NCBI GenBank assembly: GCA_903813345.2
Contig: CAIIXF020000007.1
Location: 21,191,564-21,255,563, forward strand
Source: Owenia fusiformis
Taxonomy: Eukaryota; Annelida; Polychaeta; Sabellida; Oweniidae
Direction of reading: 5' to 3'
DNA: 64,000 bases
Below are positions 14,101 through 29,100 of the stretch, piece after piece. The notes beneath the pieces were generated by a model. That model was not told the origin of the DNA. It made no database searches and worked only from the letters and a program-made list of their open reading frames with translations. The translations under genes were made by a program, and so were the position numbers. How positions within the stretch are numbered: the first letter of the stretch is position 1; every line of letters begins with the position of its first letter.

Positions 14101-17100
14101 TCTTTCAGTCTTAGTTAGGCAGCTTAGTGTCAACCGTTCTGCTTTTCAAGATAAAATCAATTATCGATTTTACATCATTTAACAACCCCAAAGCCGACCT
14201 ACTATATCTACAAGCAATCATTCCATGTTTTCACCAAAATCCAAGATGGCCAATGCACTGAATGCAAGTGTCTCAATATCATAGAGATAAACACATAGAG
14301 TGAAGTCTGCAGTTAAAAATCCCTTACATGACCATTATAACGTTTCATCTCATAGCTTGTTTAACGGGCATAGTTCTAGCTCAGTTACCAGTAACCAGGT
14401 TAAGATCTGCACTTTTAATCTGGTCCTAGTTAAAATTTAAGCATATAATACAGGATGTCCCGAAAGTATGCCCCTCTCCCTAGGCAGACATATACCAATG
14501 TCTCCATACTATGTGTCATATATGATTTTAAAGCTCATCCAAAGATACATTGATTTGCCAAGTATCATGGTCCAACTCCCGAATGGGAATGGGAAAATTT
14601 AAGTCAATATTACACCAAATGATAGTTGGTGTGTCTCCCGAGGCCATGTTACCAGCAGCAGTTTTTTCATATATGACCTAAAATGCGCTTCAAATACAGA
14701 TGTGACATTTTGTAATCCTCATAAAATTCCGCAATAGCACCCATATGTTCGGTCACATTCAGGTAAAGGCAGTTTCCGGGATACTGAAATGAACAAACAC
14801 TAAGTTTTGAAATGCCTGTGAGTTGGTGTGAGTTGAGCCATGATACACTTGGCAAATCAGTGTAACTTTGGATAAGCTTTGAAACGATATATGACACATA
14901 CCATTGAGACATTGCTATATGTCTGCCAAGGGGGCATACTTTCGGGACACCCTGTAGAATCTAAATGTATTGAAAATATAATGTCCTGCAACAAGAAGTA
15001 TATTTGTTGCTGTATCATCAAATGAATTTAAAGAATGGTGGGCTGGATACCGCGTGGTATCTTTTGAATGATGTGTGTAATTGAGGAGCTATGATTGGCT
15101 GAATTATATAAACAATGTGTCTGACCAAGACAACATCAACACGCAGTCCCTCCACACACACTTCACAAAACTTGTGAATAGGGTTTTAGTTAGCTATATA
15201 ATATAATGACACAATTTTGTTATAAATTATTACATAATTTTATATAACAATATTTTTGCCGATAGGACTAACAACCGCTGATTGTTGACTACGGCAGCTA
15301 GCCCAACCATATCAGATGTCATTATATTTTCAACACAATGATTCTTGTCTATAAGATTATGAAGATTTTGTATCTTTCCCTATAGATGCATGCTGAGTGA
15401 GAATATTGGTTCTTGAAAAATACATTATGCTTGCTTTTTGAACTTTTTCTTTTCTTTGTGAAGTCAGATATTACAAAAATTGCAATATGTACTTCTATTT
15501 AAGGCTAATACAAAAGTGAACTTCCCGGAAAACACTGAAGCAGAGGAGATCATAGTGACTCTAACTTCATCCGACATTGGCCCCAACGACCACATTGAAG
15601 GAAAACTTAACATTTTTGGATGTTGGCAGTCTATAGGTATAATAACATTTTAGTTTTCACATCGAACGAGTTCGACGGGGTATAGACAATGGGTCTGTCC
15701 GTCCATCTGTGCGGTCGTCCGAGTGTTATCATACATTTTTTTACTATTATTCGAATCATAATCATAAGCATGATATTCAATTCAATTAATTCAATTCAAT
15801 GTATTAGATTAAAATCAATCATACAATGTTTCATACAATACATGAAAAAGACATATACATTTCATGGCTAATTAGATTTTCAACAATCATGTTTTACTTA
15901 TAAACCAGAAGCAATTTGAATTTAATTGAAAAAAGAACAGATGGAAGCAAAAAGTACCACTGGTATTTATTAATAAGATCACGTTTGATCATTTTTGTCG
16001 AACTGTTTTATATGGTTTGCCTTTTTAAAATTTGTTGACAAAGAATTATAAAGTGTCGCTCCACTGACCGCAATTGATGTACGACCAGTTTCAGTTCTAA
16101 ATCTCTTTATTACCAAATTATATTTATTTCTCGTATCATGGGAATGTATGTCAATTCTCTCTTGAAAAAATGCTTGAAATTACGAGATGGAAAATCTTTT
16201 GATTCAGTCACAGTTTTCTGCACAAATGTAGCAATCTGAAATTTATTTGTCAAAAATATTTAATATATTGAACTTTCTGAAGATAGGATTCGAAGGAGCA
16301 GTTCTTGGAGAGTCTGTCATTATTCTAAGGAATTTATTTTGTAAAAGAAAAAGTGTGTTCAAATTATTTTTCGTTGCATTGCCCCACAGAATATTCCCAT
16401 AACTAAGATAGGAATAAACTAAAGAATAGTAAGTAGTTAACAAGGCATTCAATGTCAATTTATGCCGAGTTTTATATATCATACATTTTATATTTTACAT
16501 TTTCAAATGACAATTTGACGTCCATTTTTTCACAAAAGTCTGACATATTTACGAAGTTGGCGGTGCCTTTCGTACTAAGGGGCGGCTTTGAACCGTTCAC
16601 GTGACGTAAGTCCCACCTTTATTAGCGTATATGGCAGGTCGTCAGGGCATCATGTTATCTATCTCATTCGAACACGAGTGTATTCACGCCTTCTATAAAC
16701 TGTGAATAAAGTCACAATTTCACCACGTATTTATTCCTCGATACAATACCTTGACTGTACTAAGTGTTTCGTTCGGTGCTAAACGCTGAACCAGAAGTGG
16801 ACAATAAAGTGGCGCATTTGCAACATTTCGGTGAGTTTTCATGCTCGAATTGGCACAAAAGCTTTTGAACCCACAGGAAACCTGCTAGAAACGTTTGTGC
16901 CTAGCCCTGCAGTATTTATTGGTCGATATAATACCTGCTCTTTGGTCTATATATTTCGTAAATAAAACTTGCTATGTGCGTCTTTTTATCTAGTATATTG
17001 AAGATATCAAAAGGCATAGTGTGTTGACCCTAAAGGCAAGTTTTGCCTGTTAAACATGACTTTCAATAATTAAGTATCTATGATTTCATCTATTACAGGG

Positions 17101-20100
17101 ACGCAAGGCTCTACATTCACAACAGCAACAAACCAACAGAGTACAACTGCATCATTAGCTACAACAGTACCGTCACAAACAACCACAATCTTAACAAGTA
17201 AGTCTATTTATTGTTTATGTTTATCTTACAGGCTAATCACGTTAATTACGACCGTATATATACAGGTTAAACCCTTAAGAGGTATCGCTCACTTTCATTG
17301 TTGGTAAAAAGTACAAAACAGGAACTCTGCTCAAGAAAAATACTCCGTGAAGTTGCTGTTTCTTGTTAGTTTAAGTTGAAACATTTTACATTATATTTTA
17401 TATCGAAAAAACATGTGAAAGTTTCTATATAAATATTTACAAAACTTTCTGGCATTGGGAGATCTATCGACAAAGAGCTTGCGTAATTGTACTAAAAAAG
17501 AAACGATTATGTAACCATGAGATAATGATACGCAATAAAAGTGAAAAATTCTCATTATTCACAAATAACGGATATCAAATACTATCAATACCTTCAAAAT
17601 TGTATTAGTTATATAATTTTCTTAGGTATCTAGAATGACCAATAGTCATGTCACTTTAAAATTCATATTTTCTGATGGGTAACCCAACCCATTGAATAAA
17701 TAGAGGATATCCTATGATTTATGAGTGATATGATTTTTATCCACGAATGGATATGATATCTGCATGAGCGAGCGTATCGAGAGAGTGCAGATATCAATAT
17801 CCATGAGTGGATTAAAATCATATCACGAGTAAATCATAGGATGTTATTTTTATTCAATAGTTAAAGTCATCATCAGAATCGTCGGAAATTAAGTGATTTA
17901 ATTCGAATTTTCCAAACGCTCTGGCGATGTTGACACTTAACCTCGTTTTGAATCTGAAGTAGCAAAAATCCATATGTCATGGCTTAAACACCGTATGCTA
18001 TGGTTAAGTGAAAATTTGTCAAAAATATCATATTTTACCACTGGTTACAAAAATACAGTTTTTATTTTGACATGTTATCCTATAAATATCATGCTAACTA
18101 TAGAATAAATCAATATATTGTTTGATAAATCAGTATTTCCTATTTAGGAGAATCGTCATCTGGAATATCTGTCGCCACAACACCAAGAACTGTCGTCACA
18201 ACCGTGACACCATGTACATATGTTGTCACAATGAGCGATGCGAATGTGGTTGACTTGACAAAAAGTGAAATAATGAATGAAAGTGGAGAATTCACAGAAA
18301 TACCAGATCTAGGTGCTTTGACAGATGATAATCCTAATACGAAACTTGTGGGACTGTTTAGTCCATCGACAGATCCACAAACTTTAAAGATGTCTACAGT
18401 GCTTAAAACTAACAACCAAGATGTTGAAATAAGCAGTGTGCAACTAACAGGACTGAAAAACGTTAAAGGCGTTGCTGTCACAATCAAGAATACAGATGGC
18501 AACGATGTTGAAACGGTATGAACACACAGTTTCAAAGTAATGAATGTTACTGATTCAAAGCGATAAGACACATGTGGGAAGGAGAAACACTGCAAAATGT
18601 AGTGTTGTTCACTTTGTTGTAATAAATTTGAAAACCGCTCTATACCTTGCATTAACCTTAAATAAAATCACACTTGTTCCAGTTATCAATGCTTGAACAT
18701 CTAGTCCTGTTCATGCTTAATTTATAATACCTTTAATTAAAACCAAATTACCAACACATATATTGTGGACCATGTAAATGACCATGGCCTTTAAATGTTT
18801 TGGTTCACCGGAATATGATTAATGTTCAATTTAGTACCAATATCTTGAACTATGAACTTTTACGATAAGTAGCCTTCTACATCTTATGTGAATACACTAC
18901 AATGATGCAATTTGCTGATTTTTAGAAAACCGAAGACATTGCTGGCGACTCTGCCAAGATTACTCTTCCTCAGCATACTGACGGAGTTCAAATTATCATA
19001 TCCTACACTGTGATGACTGACATGACTTTTGAAGTTGAAGATATGACAATCATTGCTTGCATTGAAGAAACAACAACGGTTGGAACAACTGCTGCACCAG
19101 CAACAACAAACCAAAGTATGACTGACAACAAGCATTTATTATTATGGTACAAGATGAACTGAATCTTAGTCGATAGAGCTCGATAAATATATGCTCACAC
19201 TTATATGACCTGAAGACTAAATTATTAGCCATAGATCGGAGATAATATTGAATATATTCATGAAAAAATCGTTAATTATACGAATAACCATCCCAGTGTT
19301 AGATTAATTGAATCAAAAATCTCAATACTTTGGAATTAAATTTTATCTATAATAGTCGATATTTCTATATTAATATTGTGTATGCAAATCAAGGTCAATG
19401 ATCGGGTCATATTTTTAGCCGAAACCTTCTACTTATCAATATTTCGTGAAGGTTTGTATGGTTGAATATTTTTAACGTTTAAGTTGTAAACCTCAACTCA
19501 TTTGAAGCACAATTTTACTTTTAGTCTCTACAGGATCAAGTTCTACTTCATCCAGCACATCGACATTAGCTTCGACAACAGTACCTTCCACAAGTAAGAT
19601 TTTGTTATGATTTACAGAATTATTGTTTTATCTGATCCTTTTAAACAATTTCTCAATGAATAAAGTTCCTTATTTCTGTTTTTAAATAGAGTATCATTGC
19701 CTATGTTCTAGCATCGTCAAGTTCTACATTTACAACAGAATCTGGTGTTAAGGATCAGACACAAACAACAACAACACCATTGATGCCGACAGGCATGCAT
19801 ACTCCAACACAAGGTACGGCTTCAGCACCATCATCAACTGGATCAACAACACTTTCAGAAACCACACAAACTGCTACTGAAGAAATTTCAACAGGAAACA
19901 ACTCTGGTAAATTTAGAAAATAATGCTTTTAAGAGATATTAATAATGAGTGAAATGTTTGGAGTTATTCTAACACTAATGAGTAAGAGAGTTATTGAGTA
20001 ACGTTCCTCCCAATAAATCCATAGCCAATACTAAACACATAGGGAAATGACGTCAAAAATTTCTCCAGAGCCAACGGACATGAAAAGCATGCTGGGAATC

Positions 20101-23100
20101 CTCTTTTTATGAAAATGACAGATACAAGTCAAAATATTCCCCACTAGACTATCTTGAATAACCTTAAATGCCCTGATTTTGTTTGCTTGTACCATGTCTA
20201 TATTATTTTCAATGCCAGGTACAACGTCTGTTACCAGTTTCACATCTGCACAAAGTACAACATTTGCACCAGGTACAACATCTACACCAGGAACACCATC
20301 TGGAACGAGTTCAACATCTGAAAGTGGAACAACACTCAGAACAAGTATACAAAATTGGTTTATTCATTGATATTTTCATCTTAGCTGTCCAAAAGGAGAA
20401 GCAGATATGTAACAATGAAATTAATATTGCTTCGATGCATATCCCTACCTTGTGAAAATATTTTCAATGTTTAAGGAAGTGATCGTTTCTTTTTAGGCGA
20501 ATCAACATCTGGAACTCCTGTCGTCACAACCATGGCACCATGTACATATGTTGTCAAAATGAGTGATGCGAATGTGGTTGACTTGACACAAAGTGAAATA
20601 ATGAATGAAAATGGGGAATTTACACAGAGACCAGATCTAGTTGCCTTGACAGATGATAATCCAAATACGAAACTTGTGGGACAGTTTAGTCCATCGACAG
20701 ATCCACAAACTTTAATGATGTCTACAATGCTGAAAACTAACAACCAAGATGTTGAAATAAGCAGTGTGGAACTAACAGGACTGAAAAATGTTGAAAGCGT
20801 AACTGTCACAATCAAGAATAAAGAAGGCAAGGATGTGAAATCGGTATGAACAAACAGTTTCCTAGTAATAAATGTTAATGATTAAAATTAATAAGACACG
20901 TGAGAGAAGCAGAAACACTGGAAAATGTATTAATTGATCATCTAGTTGAATTAAATTTGAAATACGTCCGATACCATAGATAAAATCACACTTGTTCCTG
21001 TTAACAAAGCTTTGTCATCCAGTCCAATATCTGCTTAATGTATTATCCATTATTTAAAGCCCAAATGTCCAACACTTATATTGTAGACCATGTAAATGAT
21101 CATGGCCTTTAAGTTAAAATTTGTTTCCAAGAATATGTCTGATGTAATCTGTGAGCTTTGATGTTCAATTTAATACAAATATATTGAACAATGAACTGTT
21201 ATAGTAAGTAACCTTCTACTTCTTACGTGAATACACTATAATAATGTAATTTGCTGATCTTTAGGTATCACAAGAAATTGCTGGTGATTCTGCCAAGATT
21301 ACTCTTCCTCAGCAAACTGAAGGAGTTCAAATTATCATATCCTACACTGTGATGACTGACATGACTTTTGAAGTTGAAGATATGACAATAATTGCTTGCA
21401 TTGAAGAAACAACAACGGTTGGAACAACTGCTGTACCAGCCACAACAAACCAAAGTATGACTGACAACAAGCATTTATTATTATGGTACAAGATGAACTG
21501 AATCTTAGTCGATAGAGCTCGATAAATATATGCTCACACTTATATGACCTGAAGACTAAATTATTAGCCATAGATCGGAGATAATATTGAATATATTCAT
21601 GAAAAAATCGTTAATTATACGAATAACCATCCCAGTGTTAGATTAATTGAATCAAAAATCTCAATACTTTGGAATTAAATTTTATCTATAATAGTCGATA
21701 TTTCTATATTAATATTGTGTATGCAAATCAAGGTCAATGATCGGGTCATATTTTTAGCCGAAACCTTCTACTTATCAATATTTCGTGAAGGTTTGTATGG
21801 TTGAATATTTTTAACGTTTAAGTTGTAAACCTCAACTCATTTGAAGCACAATTTTACTTTTAGTCTCTACAGGATCAAGTTCTACTTCATCCAGCACATC
21901 GACATTAGCTTCGACAACAGTACCTTCCACAAGTAAGATTTTGTTATGATTTACAGAATTATTGTTTTATCTGATCCTTTTAAACAATTTCTTAATGAAT
22001 AAAGTTCCTTATTTCTGTTTTTAAATAGAGTATCATTGCCTATGTTCTAGCATCGTCAAGTTCTACATTTACAACAGAATCTGGTGTTAAGGATCAGACA
22101 CAAACAACAACAACACCATTGATGCCGACAGGCATGCATACTCCAACACAAGGTACGGCTTCAGCACCATCATCAACTGGATCAACAACACTTTCAGAAA
22201 CCACACAAACTGCTACTGAAGAAATTTCAACAGGAAACAACTCTGGTAAATTTAGAAAATAATGCTTTTAAGAGATATTAATAATGAGTGAAATGTTTGG
22301 AGTTATTCTAACACTAATGAGTAAGAGAGTTATTGAGTAACGTTCCTCCCAATAAATCCATAGCCAATACTAAACACATAGGGAAATGACGTCAAAAATT
22401 TCTCCAGAGCCAACGGACATGAAAAGCATGCTGGGAATCCTCTTTTTATGAAAATGACAGATACAAGTCAAAATATTCCCCACTAGACTATCTTGAATAA
22501 CCTTAAATGCCCTGATTTTGTTTGCTTGTACCATGTCTATATTATTTTCAATGCCAGGTACAACGTCTGTTACCAGTTTCACATCTGCACAAAGTACAAC
22601 ATTTGCACCAGGTACAACATCTACACCAGAAACACCATCTGGAACGAGTTCAACATCTGAAAGTGGAACAACACTCAGAACAAGTATACAAAATTGGTTT
22701 ATTCATTGATATTTTCATCTTAGCTGTCCAAAAGGAGAAGCAGATATGTAACAATGAAATTAATATTGCTTCGATGCATATCCCTACCTTGTGAAAATAT
22801 TTTCAATGTTTAAGGAAGTGATCGTTTCTTTTTAGGCGAATCAACATCTGGAACTCCTGTCGTCACAACCATGGCACCATGTACATATGTTGTCAAAATG
22901 AGTGATGCGAATGTGGTTGACTTGACACAAAGTGAAATAATGAATGAAAATGGGGAATTTACACAGAGACCAGATCTAGTTGCCTTGACAGATGATAATC
23001 CAAATACGAAACTTGTGGGACAGTTTAGTCCATCGACAGATCCACAAACTTTAATGATGTCTACAATGCTGAAAACTAACAACCAAGATGTTGAAATAAG

Positions 23101-26100
23101 CAGTGTGGAACTAACAGGACTGAAAAATGTTGAAAGCGTAACTGTCACAATCAAGAATAAAGAAGGCAAGGATGTGAAATCGGTATGAACAAACAGTTTC
23201 CTAGTAATAAATGTTAATGATTAAAATTAATAAGACACGTGAGAGAAGCAGAAACACTGGAAAATGTATAAATTGATCATTTAGTTGAATTAAATTTGAA
23301 ATACGTCCGATACCATAGATAAAATCACACTTGTTCCTGTTATCAAAGCTTTGTCATTCAGTCCAATATCTGCTTAATGTATTATCCATTATTTAAAACC
23401 CAAATGTCAAACACTTATATTGTAGACCATGTAAATGATCATGGCCTTTAAGTTAAAATTTGGTTTCCAAGAATATGTCTGATGTAATCTGTGAGCTTTG
23501 ATGTTCAATTTAATACAAATATATTGAACAATGAACTTTTATAGTAAGTAACCTTCTACTTCTTACGTGAATACACAATAATAATGTAATTTGCTGATCT
23601 TTAGGTATCAGAAAATATTGCTGGTGATTCTGCCAAGATTACTCTTCCTCAGCAAACTGAAGGAGTTCAAATTATCATATCCTACACTGTGATGACTGAC
23701 ATGACTTTTGAAGTTGAAGATATGACAATAATTGCTTGCATTGAAGAAACAACAACGGTTGGAACAACTGCTGTACCAGCCACAACAAACCGAGGTATGA
23801 TCGAAATGAAGCATTTATTATCATGGTACAAGATGAACTAAATCCTTGCCATATGAAATTATCTTTTTAAGGCAACATTAAAATCTTAATTGATGGAGCT
23901 CGATAAATAGATGTTCACACTTACATGACCCTAAGACTAAATTATTAGCCATAGGTTTGAGATAATATTGAATATATTCATAACAAAATCTATAATACTT
24001 TAAATAACCAACTCAGTGTTAGAAGATTAAATTAATCATATCTCAATACTTGGGAATGTTTTATCTATATTAGTCGATATTTATATTGTGTTATACAAAT
24101 CAAGGTTAACAATAAGATCATATTTTAAGCCAAACCCTTATAGTAATCTAAATTTCGTGAAGGTTTATGTGATGGTTGACTATTCTATACTGATATAACG
24201 ATTTAGTTGTGATCCTCAACTCATTTGAAGCACAATTTTACTTCCAGGCTCTACATTATCAAGTTCTACTTCATCCAGTACATCGACATTGGCTTCAACA
24301 ACACAACCTTCCACTAGTAAGACTTTATTACGCTTTACAAGATAATAGTGTTTTCTGATGTCTTCTTAACCATTTTCAATGAATAAAGTCTCCTTATTGC
24401 TCACCTTAAATAGAGTTATAATGTCTATGTTCTAGCATCGTCAAGTTCTACATTTACAACAGAATCTGGTGTTAAGGATCAGACACAAACAACAACAACA
24501 CCATTGATGCCGACGGGTATGCACACTCCAACACAAGGTACGGCTTCAGCACCATCATCAACTGGAGCAACAACACTTTCAGAAACCACACAAACTGCTA
24601 CTGAAGAAATTTCAACAGGAAACAACTCTGGTAAATTTAGAAAATAATGCTTTTAAGAGATATTAATAATGAGTGAAATGTTTGGAGTTATTCTAACACT
24701 AATGAGTAAGAGATTTATTGAGTAACGTTCCTCCCAATAAATCCATAGCCAATACTAAACACATATGGAAATGACGTCAAAAATTCCTCCAGAGCCAACG
24801 GACATGAAAAGCATGCTGGGAATCCTCTTTTTATGAAAATGACAGATACAAGTCAAAATATTCCCCACTAGACTATCTTGAATAACCTTAAATGCCCTGA
24901 TTTTGTTTGCTTGTACCATGTCTATATTATTTTCAATGCCAGGTACAACGTCTGTAACCAGTTTCACATCTGCACAAAGTACAACATTTGCACCAGGTAC
25001 AACATCTACACCAGGAACACCATCTGGAACAAGTTCAACATCTAAAAGTGGAACAACACTCAGAACAAGTATACAAAATTGGTTTATTCATTGATATTTG
25101 CATCTTAGCTGTCCAAAAGGAGAGGCAGATATGTAACAATGAAATTAATATTCCATCGATGCATATCCCTACCTTGTGAAAATATTTTCAATGTTTAAGG
25201 AAGTGATCGTTTCTTTTTAGGCGAATCAACATCTGGAACTCCTGTCGTCACAACCATGGCACCATGTACATATGTTGTCAAAATGAGTGATGCGAATGTG
25301 GTTGACTTGACACAAAGTGAAATAATGAATGAAAATGGGGAATTTACACAGAGACCAGATCTAGTTGCCTTGACAGATGATAATCCAAATACGAAACTTG
25401 TCGGACAGTTTAGTCCATCGACAGATCCACAAACTTTAATGATGTCTACAATGCTGAAAACTAACAACCAAGATGTTGAAATAAGCAGTGTGGAACTAAC
25501 AGGACTGAAAAATGTTGAAAGCGTAACTGTCACAATCAAGAATAAAGAAGGCAAGGATGTGAAATCGGTATGAACAAACAGTTTTCTAGTAATAAATGTT
25601 AATGATTAAAATTAATAAGACAAGTGAGAGAAGCAGAAACACTGGAAAATGTATTAATTGATCATTTAGTTGAATTAAATTTGAAATACGATACCATAGA
25701 TAAAATCACACTTGTTCCTGTTATCAAAGCTTTGTCATTCAGTCCAATATCTGCTTAATGTATTATCCATTATTTAAAACCCAAATGTCAAACACTTATA
25801 TTGTAGACCATGTAAATGATCATGGCCTTTAAGTTAAAATTTGGTTTCCAAGAATATGTCTGATGTAATCTGTGAGCTTTGATGTTCAATTTAATACAAA
25901 TATATTGAACAATGAACTTTTATAGTAAGTAACCTTCTACTTCTTACTTGAATACACAATAATAATGTAATTTGCTGATCTCTAGGTATCAGAAAATATT
26001 GCTGGTGATTCTGCCAAGATTACTCTTCCTCAGCAAACTGAAGGAGTTCAAATTATCATATCCTACACTGTGATGACTGACACAACTTTTGAAGTTGAAG

Positions 26101-29100
26101 ATATGACAATAATTGCTTGCATTGAAGAAACAACAACGGTTGGAACAACTGCTGTACCAGCCACAACAAACCGAGGTATGATTGAAACGAAGCATTTATT
26201 ATCATGGTACAAGATGAACTAAATCCTTGCCATTCGAAATTATCTTTTTAAGGCAACATTAGAATCTTAATTGATGGAGCTCGATAAATAGATGTTCACA
26301 CTTACACATCCTCCTAAACAGGTGTCCAGAATCCGTACCTCCTTCTTCCCCCTGCTATAAGCAGTTAGCATTTCCCCGATTAAGAACTCGCAATTTGATT
26401 GGCTGTCGCAACACTGCGACAGAAATCATGTATACGTCATCGGCGCATAATAAGATCACGTGATTTAGTTTAATCGGGCGCGTCCAACTTGGTTATAGCA
26501 GGGGGTAAAAAGAAAGAAGATATTCTGGATTTTGAAGCCCTGTGATAGGAGGATGCACTTACATGACCCTAAAACTAAATTATTAGCCATAGGTTTGAGA
26601 TAATATTGAATATATTCATAACAAAATCTATAATACTTTAAATAACCAACTCAGTGATAGAAGATTAAATGAATCATATCTCAATACTTGGGATTTTTTT
26701 ATCTATATTAGTCGATATTTATATTGTGTTATACAAATCAAGGTTAACAATAAGATCATATTTTAAGCCAAAACCTTATAGTAATCTAAATTTCGTGAAG
26801 GTTTATGTGATGGTTGACTATTCTATTCTGATATAACGTTTTAGTTGTGATCCTCAACTCATTTGAAGCACAATTTTACTTCCAGGCTCTGCATTATCAA
26901 GTTCTACTTCATCCAGTACATCGACATTGGCTTCAACAACACAACCTTCCACTAGTAAGACTTTATTACGATTTACAAGATAATAGTGTTTTCTGATGTC
27001 TTCTTAACCATTTTCAATGAATAAAGTCTCCTTATTGCTCACCTTAAATAGAGTTATAATGTCTATGTTCTAGCATCGTCAAGTTCTACATTTACAACAG
27101 AATCTGGTGTTAAGGATCAGACACAAACAACAACAACACCATTGATGCCGACGGGTATGCACACTCCAACACAAGGTACGGCTTCAGCACCATCATCAAC
27201 TGGAGCAACAACACTTTCAGAAACCACACAAACTGCTACTGAAGAAATTTCAACAGGAAACAACTCTGGTAAATTTAGAAAATAATGCTTTTAAGAGATA
27301 TTAATAATGAGTGAAATGTTTGGAGTTATTCTAACACTAATGAGTAAGAGAGTTATTGAGTAACGTTCCTCCCAATAAATCCATAGCCAATACTAAACAC
27401 ATATGGAAATGACGTCAAAAATTCCTCCAGAGCCAACGGGCATGAAAAGCATGCTGGGAATTCTCTTTTATATGAAAATGACAGATACAAGTCAAAATAT
27501 TCCCCACTAGACTATCTTGAATAACCTTAAATGCCCTGATTTTGTTTTCTTGTACCATGTCTATATTATTTTCAATGCCAGGTACAACGTCTGTAACCAG
27601 TTTCACATCTGCACAAAGTACAACATTTGCACCAGGTACAACATCTACACCAGGAACACCATCTGGAACAAGTTCAACATCTGAAAGTGGAACAACACTC
27701 AGAACAAGTATACAAAATTGGTTTATTTATTGATATTTTCATCTTAGCTGTCCAAAAGGAGAAGCAGATATGTAACAATGAAATTAATATTGCTTCGATG
27801 CATATCCCTACCTTGTGAAAATATTTTCAATGTTTAAGGAAGTGATCGTTTCTTTTTAGGCGAATCAACATCTGGAACTCCTGTCGTCACAACCATGGCA
27901 CCGTGTACATATGTTGTCAAAATGAGTGATGCGAATGTGGTTGACTTGATACAGAGTGAAATAATGAATGAAAATGGGGAATTTACACAGAGACCAGATC
28001 TAGTTGCCTTGACAGATGATAATCCAAATACGAAACTTGTCGGACAGTTTAGTCCATCGACAGATCCACAAACTTTAATGATGTCTACAATGCTGAAAAC
28101 TAACAACCAAGATGTTGAAATAAGCAGTGTGGAACTAACAGGACTGAAAAATGTTGAAAGCGTAACTGTCACAATCAAGAATAATGAAGGCAAGGATGTG
28201 AAATCGGTATGAACAAACAGTTTCCTAGTAATAAATGTTAATGATTAAAATTAATAAGACACGTGAGAGAAGCAGAAACACTGGAAAATGTATTAATTGA
28301 TCATTTAGTTGAATTAAATTTGAAATACGTCCGATACCATAGATAAAATCACACTTGTTCCAGTTATCAAAGCTTTGTCATCAAGTCCAATATCTGCTAA
28401 ATGTATTATCCATTATTTAAAACCAAAATGTCCAACACTTATATTGTAGACCATGTAAATGATCATGGCCTTTAAGTTAAAATTTGGTTTCCAAGAATAT
28501 GTCTGATGTAATCTGTGAGCTTTGATGTTCAATTTAATACAAATATATTGAACAATGAACTTTTATAGTAAGTAACCTTCTACTTCTTACGTGAATACAC
28601 AATAATAATGTAATTTGCTGATCTTTAGGTATCAGAAAATATTGCTGGTGATTCTGCCAAGATTACTCTTCCTCAGCAAACTGAAGGAGTTCAAATTATC
28701 ATATCCTACACTGTGATGACTGACACAACTTTTGAAGTTGAAGATATGACAATAATTGCTTGCATTGAAGAAACAACAACGGTTGGAACAACTGCTGTAC
28801 CAGCCACAACAAACCGAGGTATGATTGAAACGAAGCATTTATTATCATGGTACAAGATGAACTAAATCCTTGCCATATGAAATTATCTTTTAAAGGCAAC
28901 ATTAGAATCTTAATTGATGGAGCTCGATAAATAGATGTTCACACTTACATGACCCTAAGACTAAATTATTAGCCATAGGTTTGAGATAATATTGAATATA
29001 TTCATAACAAAATCTATAATACTTCAAATAACCAACTCAGTGTTAGAAGATTAAATGAATCATATCTCAATACTTGGGAATTTTTTTATCTATATTAGTC

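Noticed and set aside
16560-16880. Solo LTR of a retrotransposon
   Set aside because: Some LTR-like phrases are present, but I found neither clear LTR ends nor a target duplication.
20031-20243. 70-residue minus-strand frame recurring in cassettes at the b-c intron
   Set aside because: It lies across intron and the start of exon c in antisense; conservation follows from the recent duplication, not from coding.
20471-20830. 119-residue minus-strand frame recurring in every cassette
   Set aside because: It is the exact complement of exon d and recurs only because exon d recurs. No splice or start context of its own.
20532-20849. Reading each ATG of exon d as a separate 105-residue gene
   Set aside because: The ATG is internal to the exon, the frame ends in the intron right after the donor, and the next exon continues the domain to its second cysteine.
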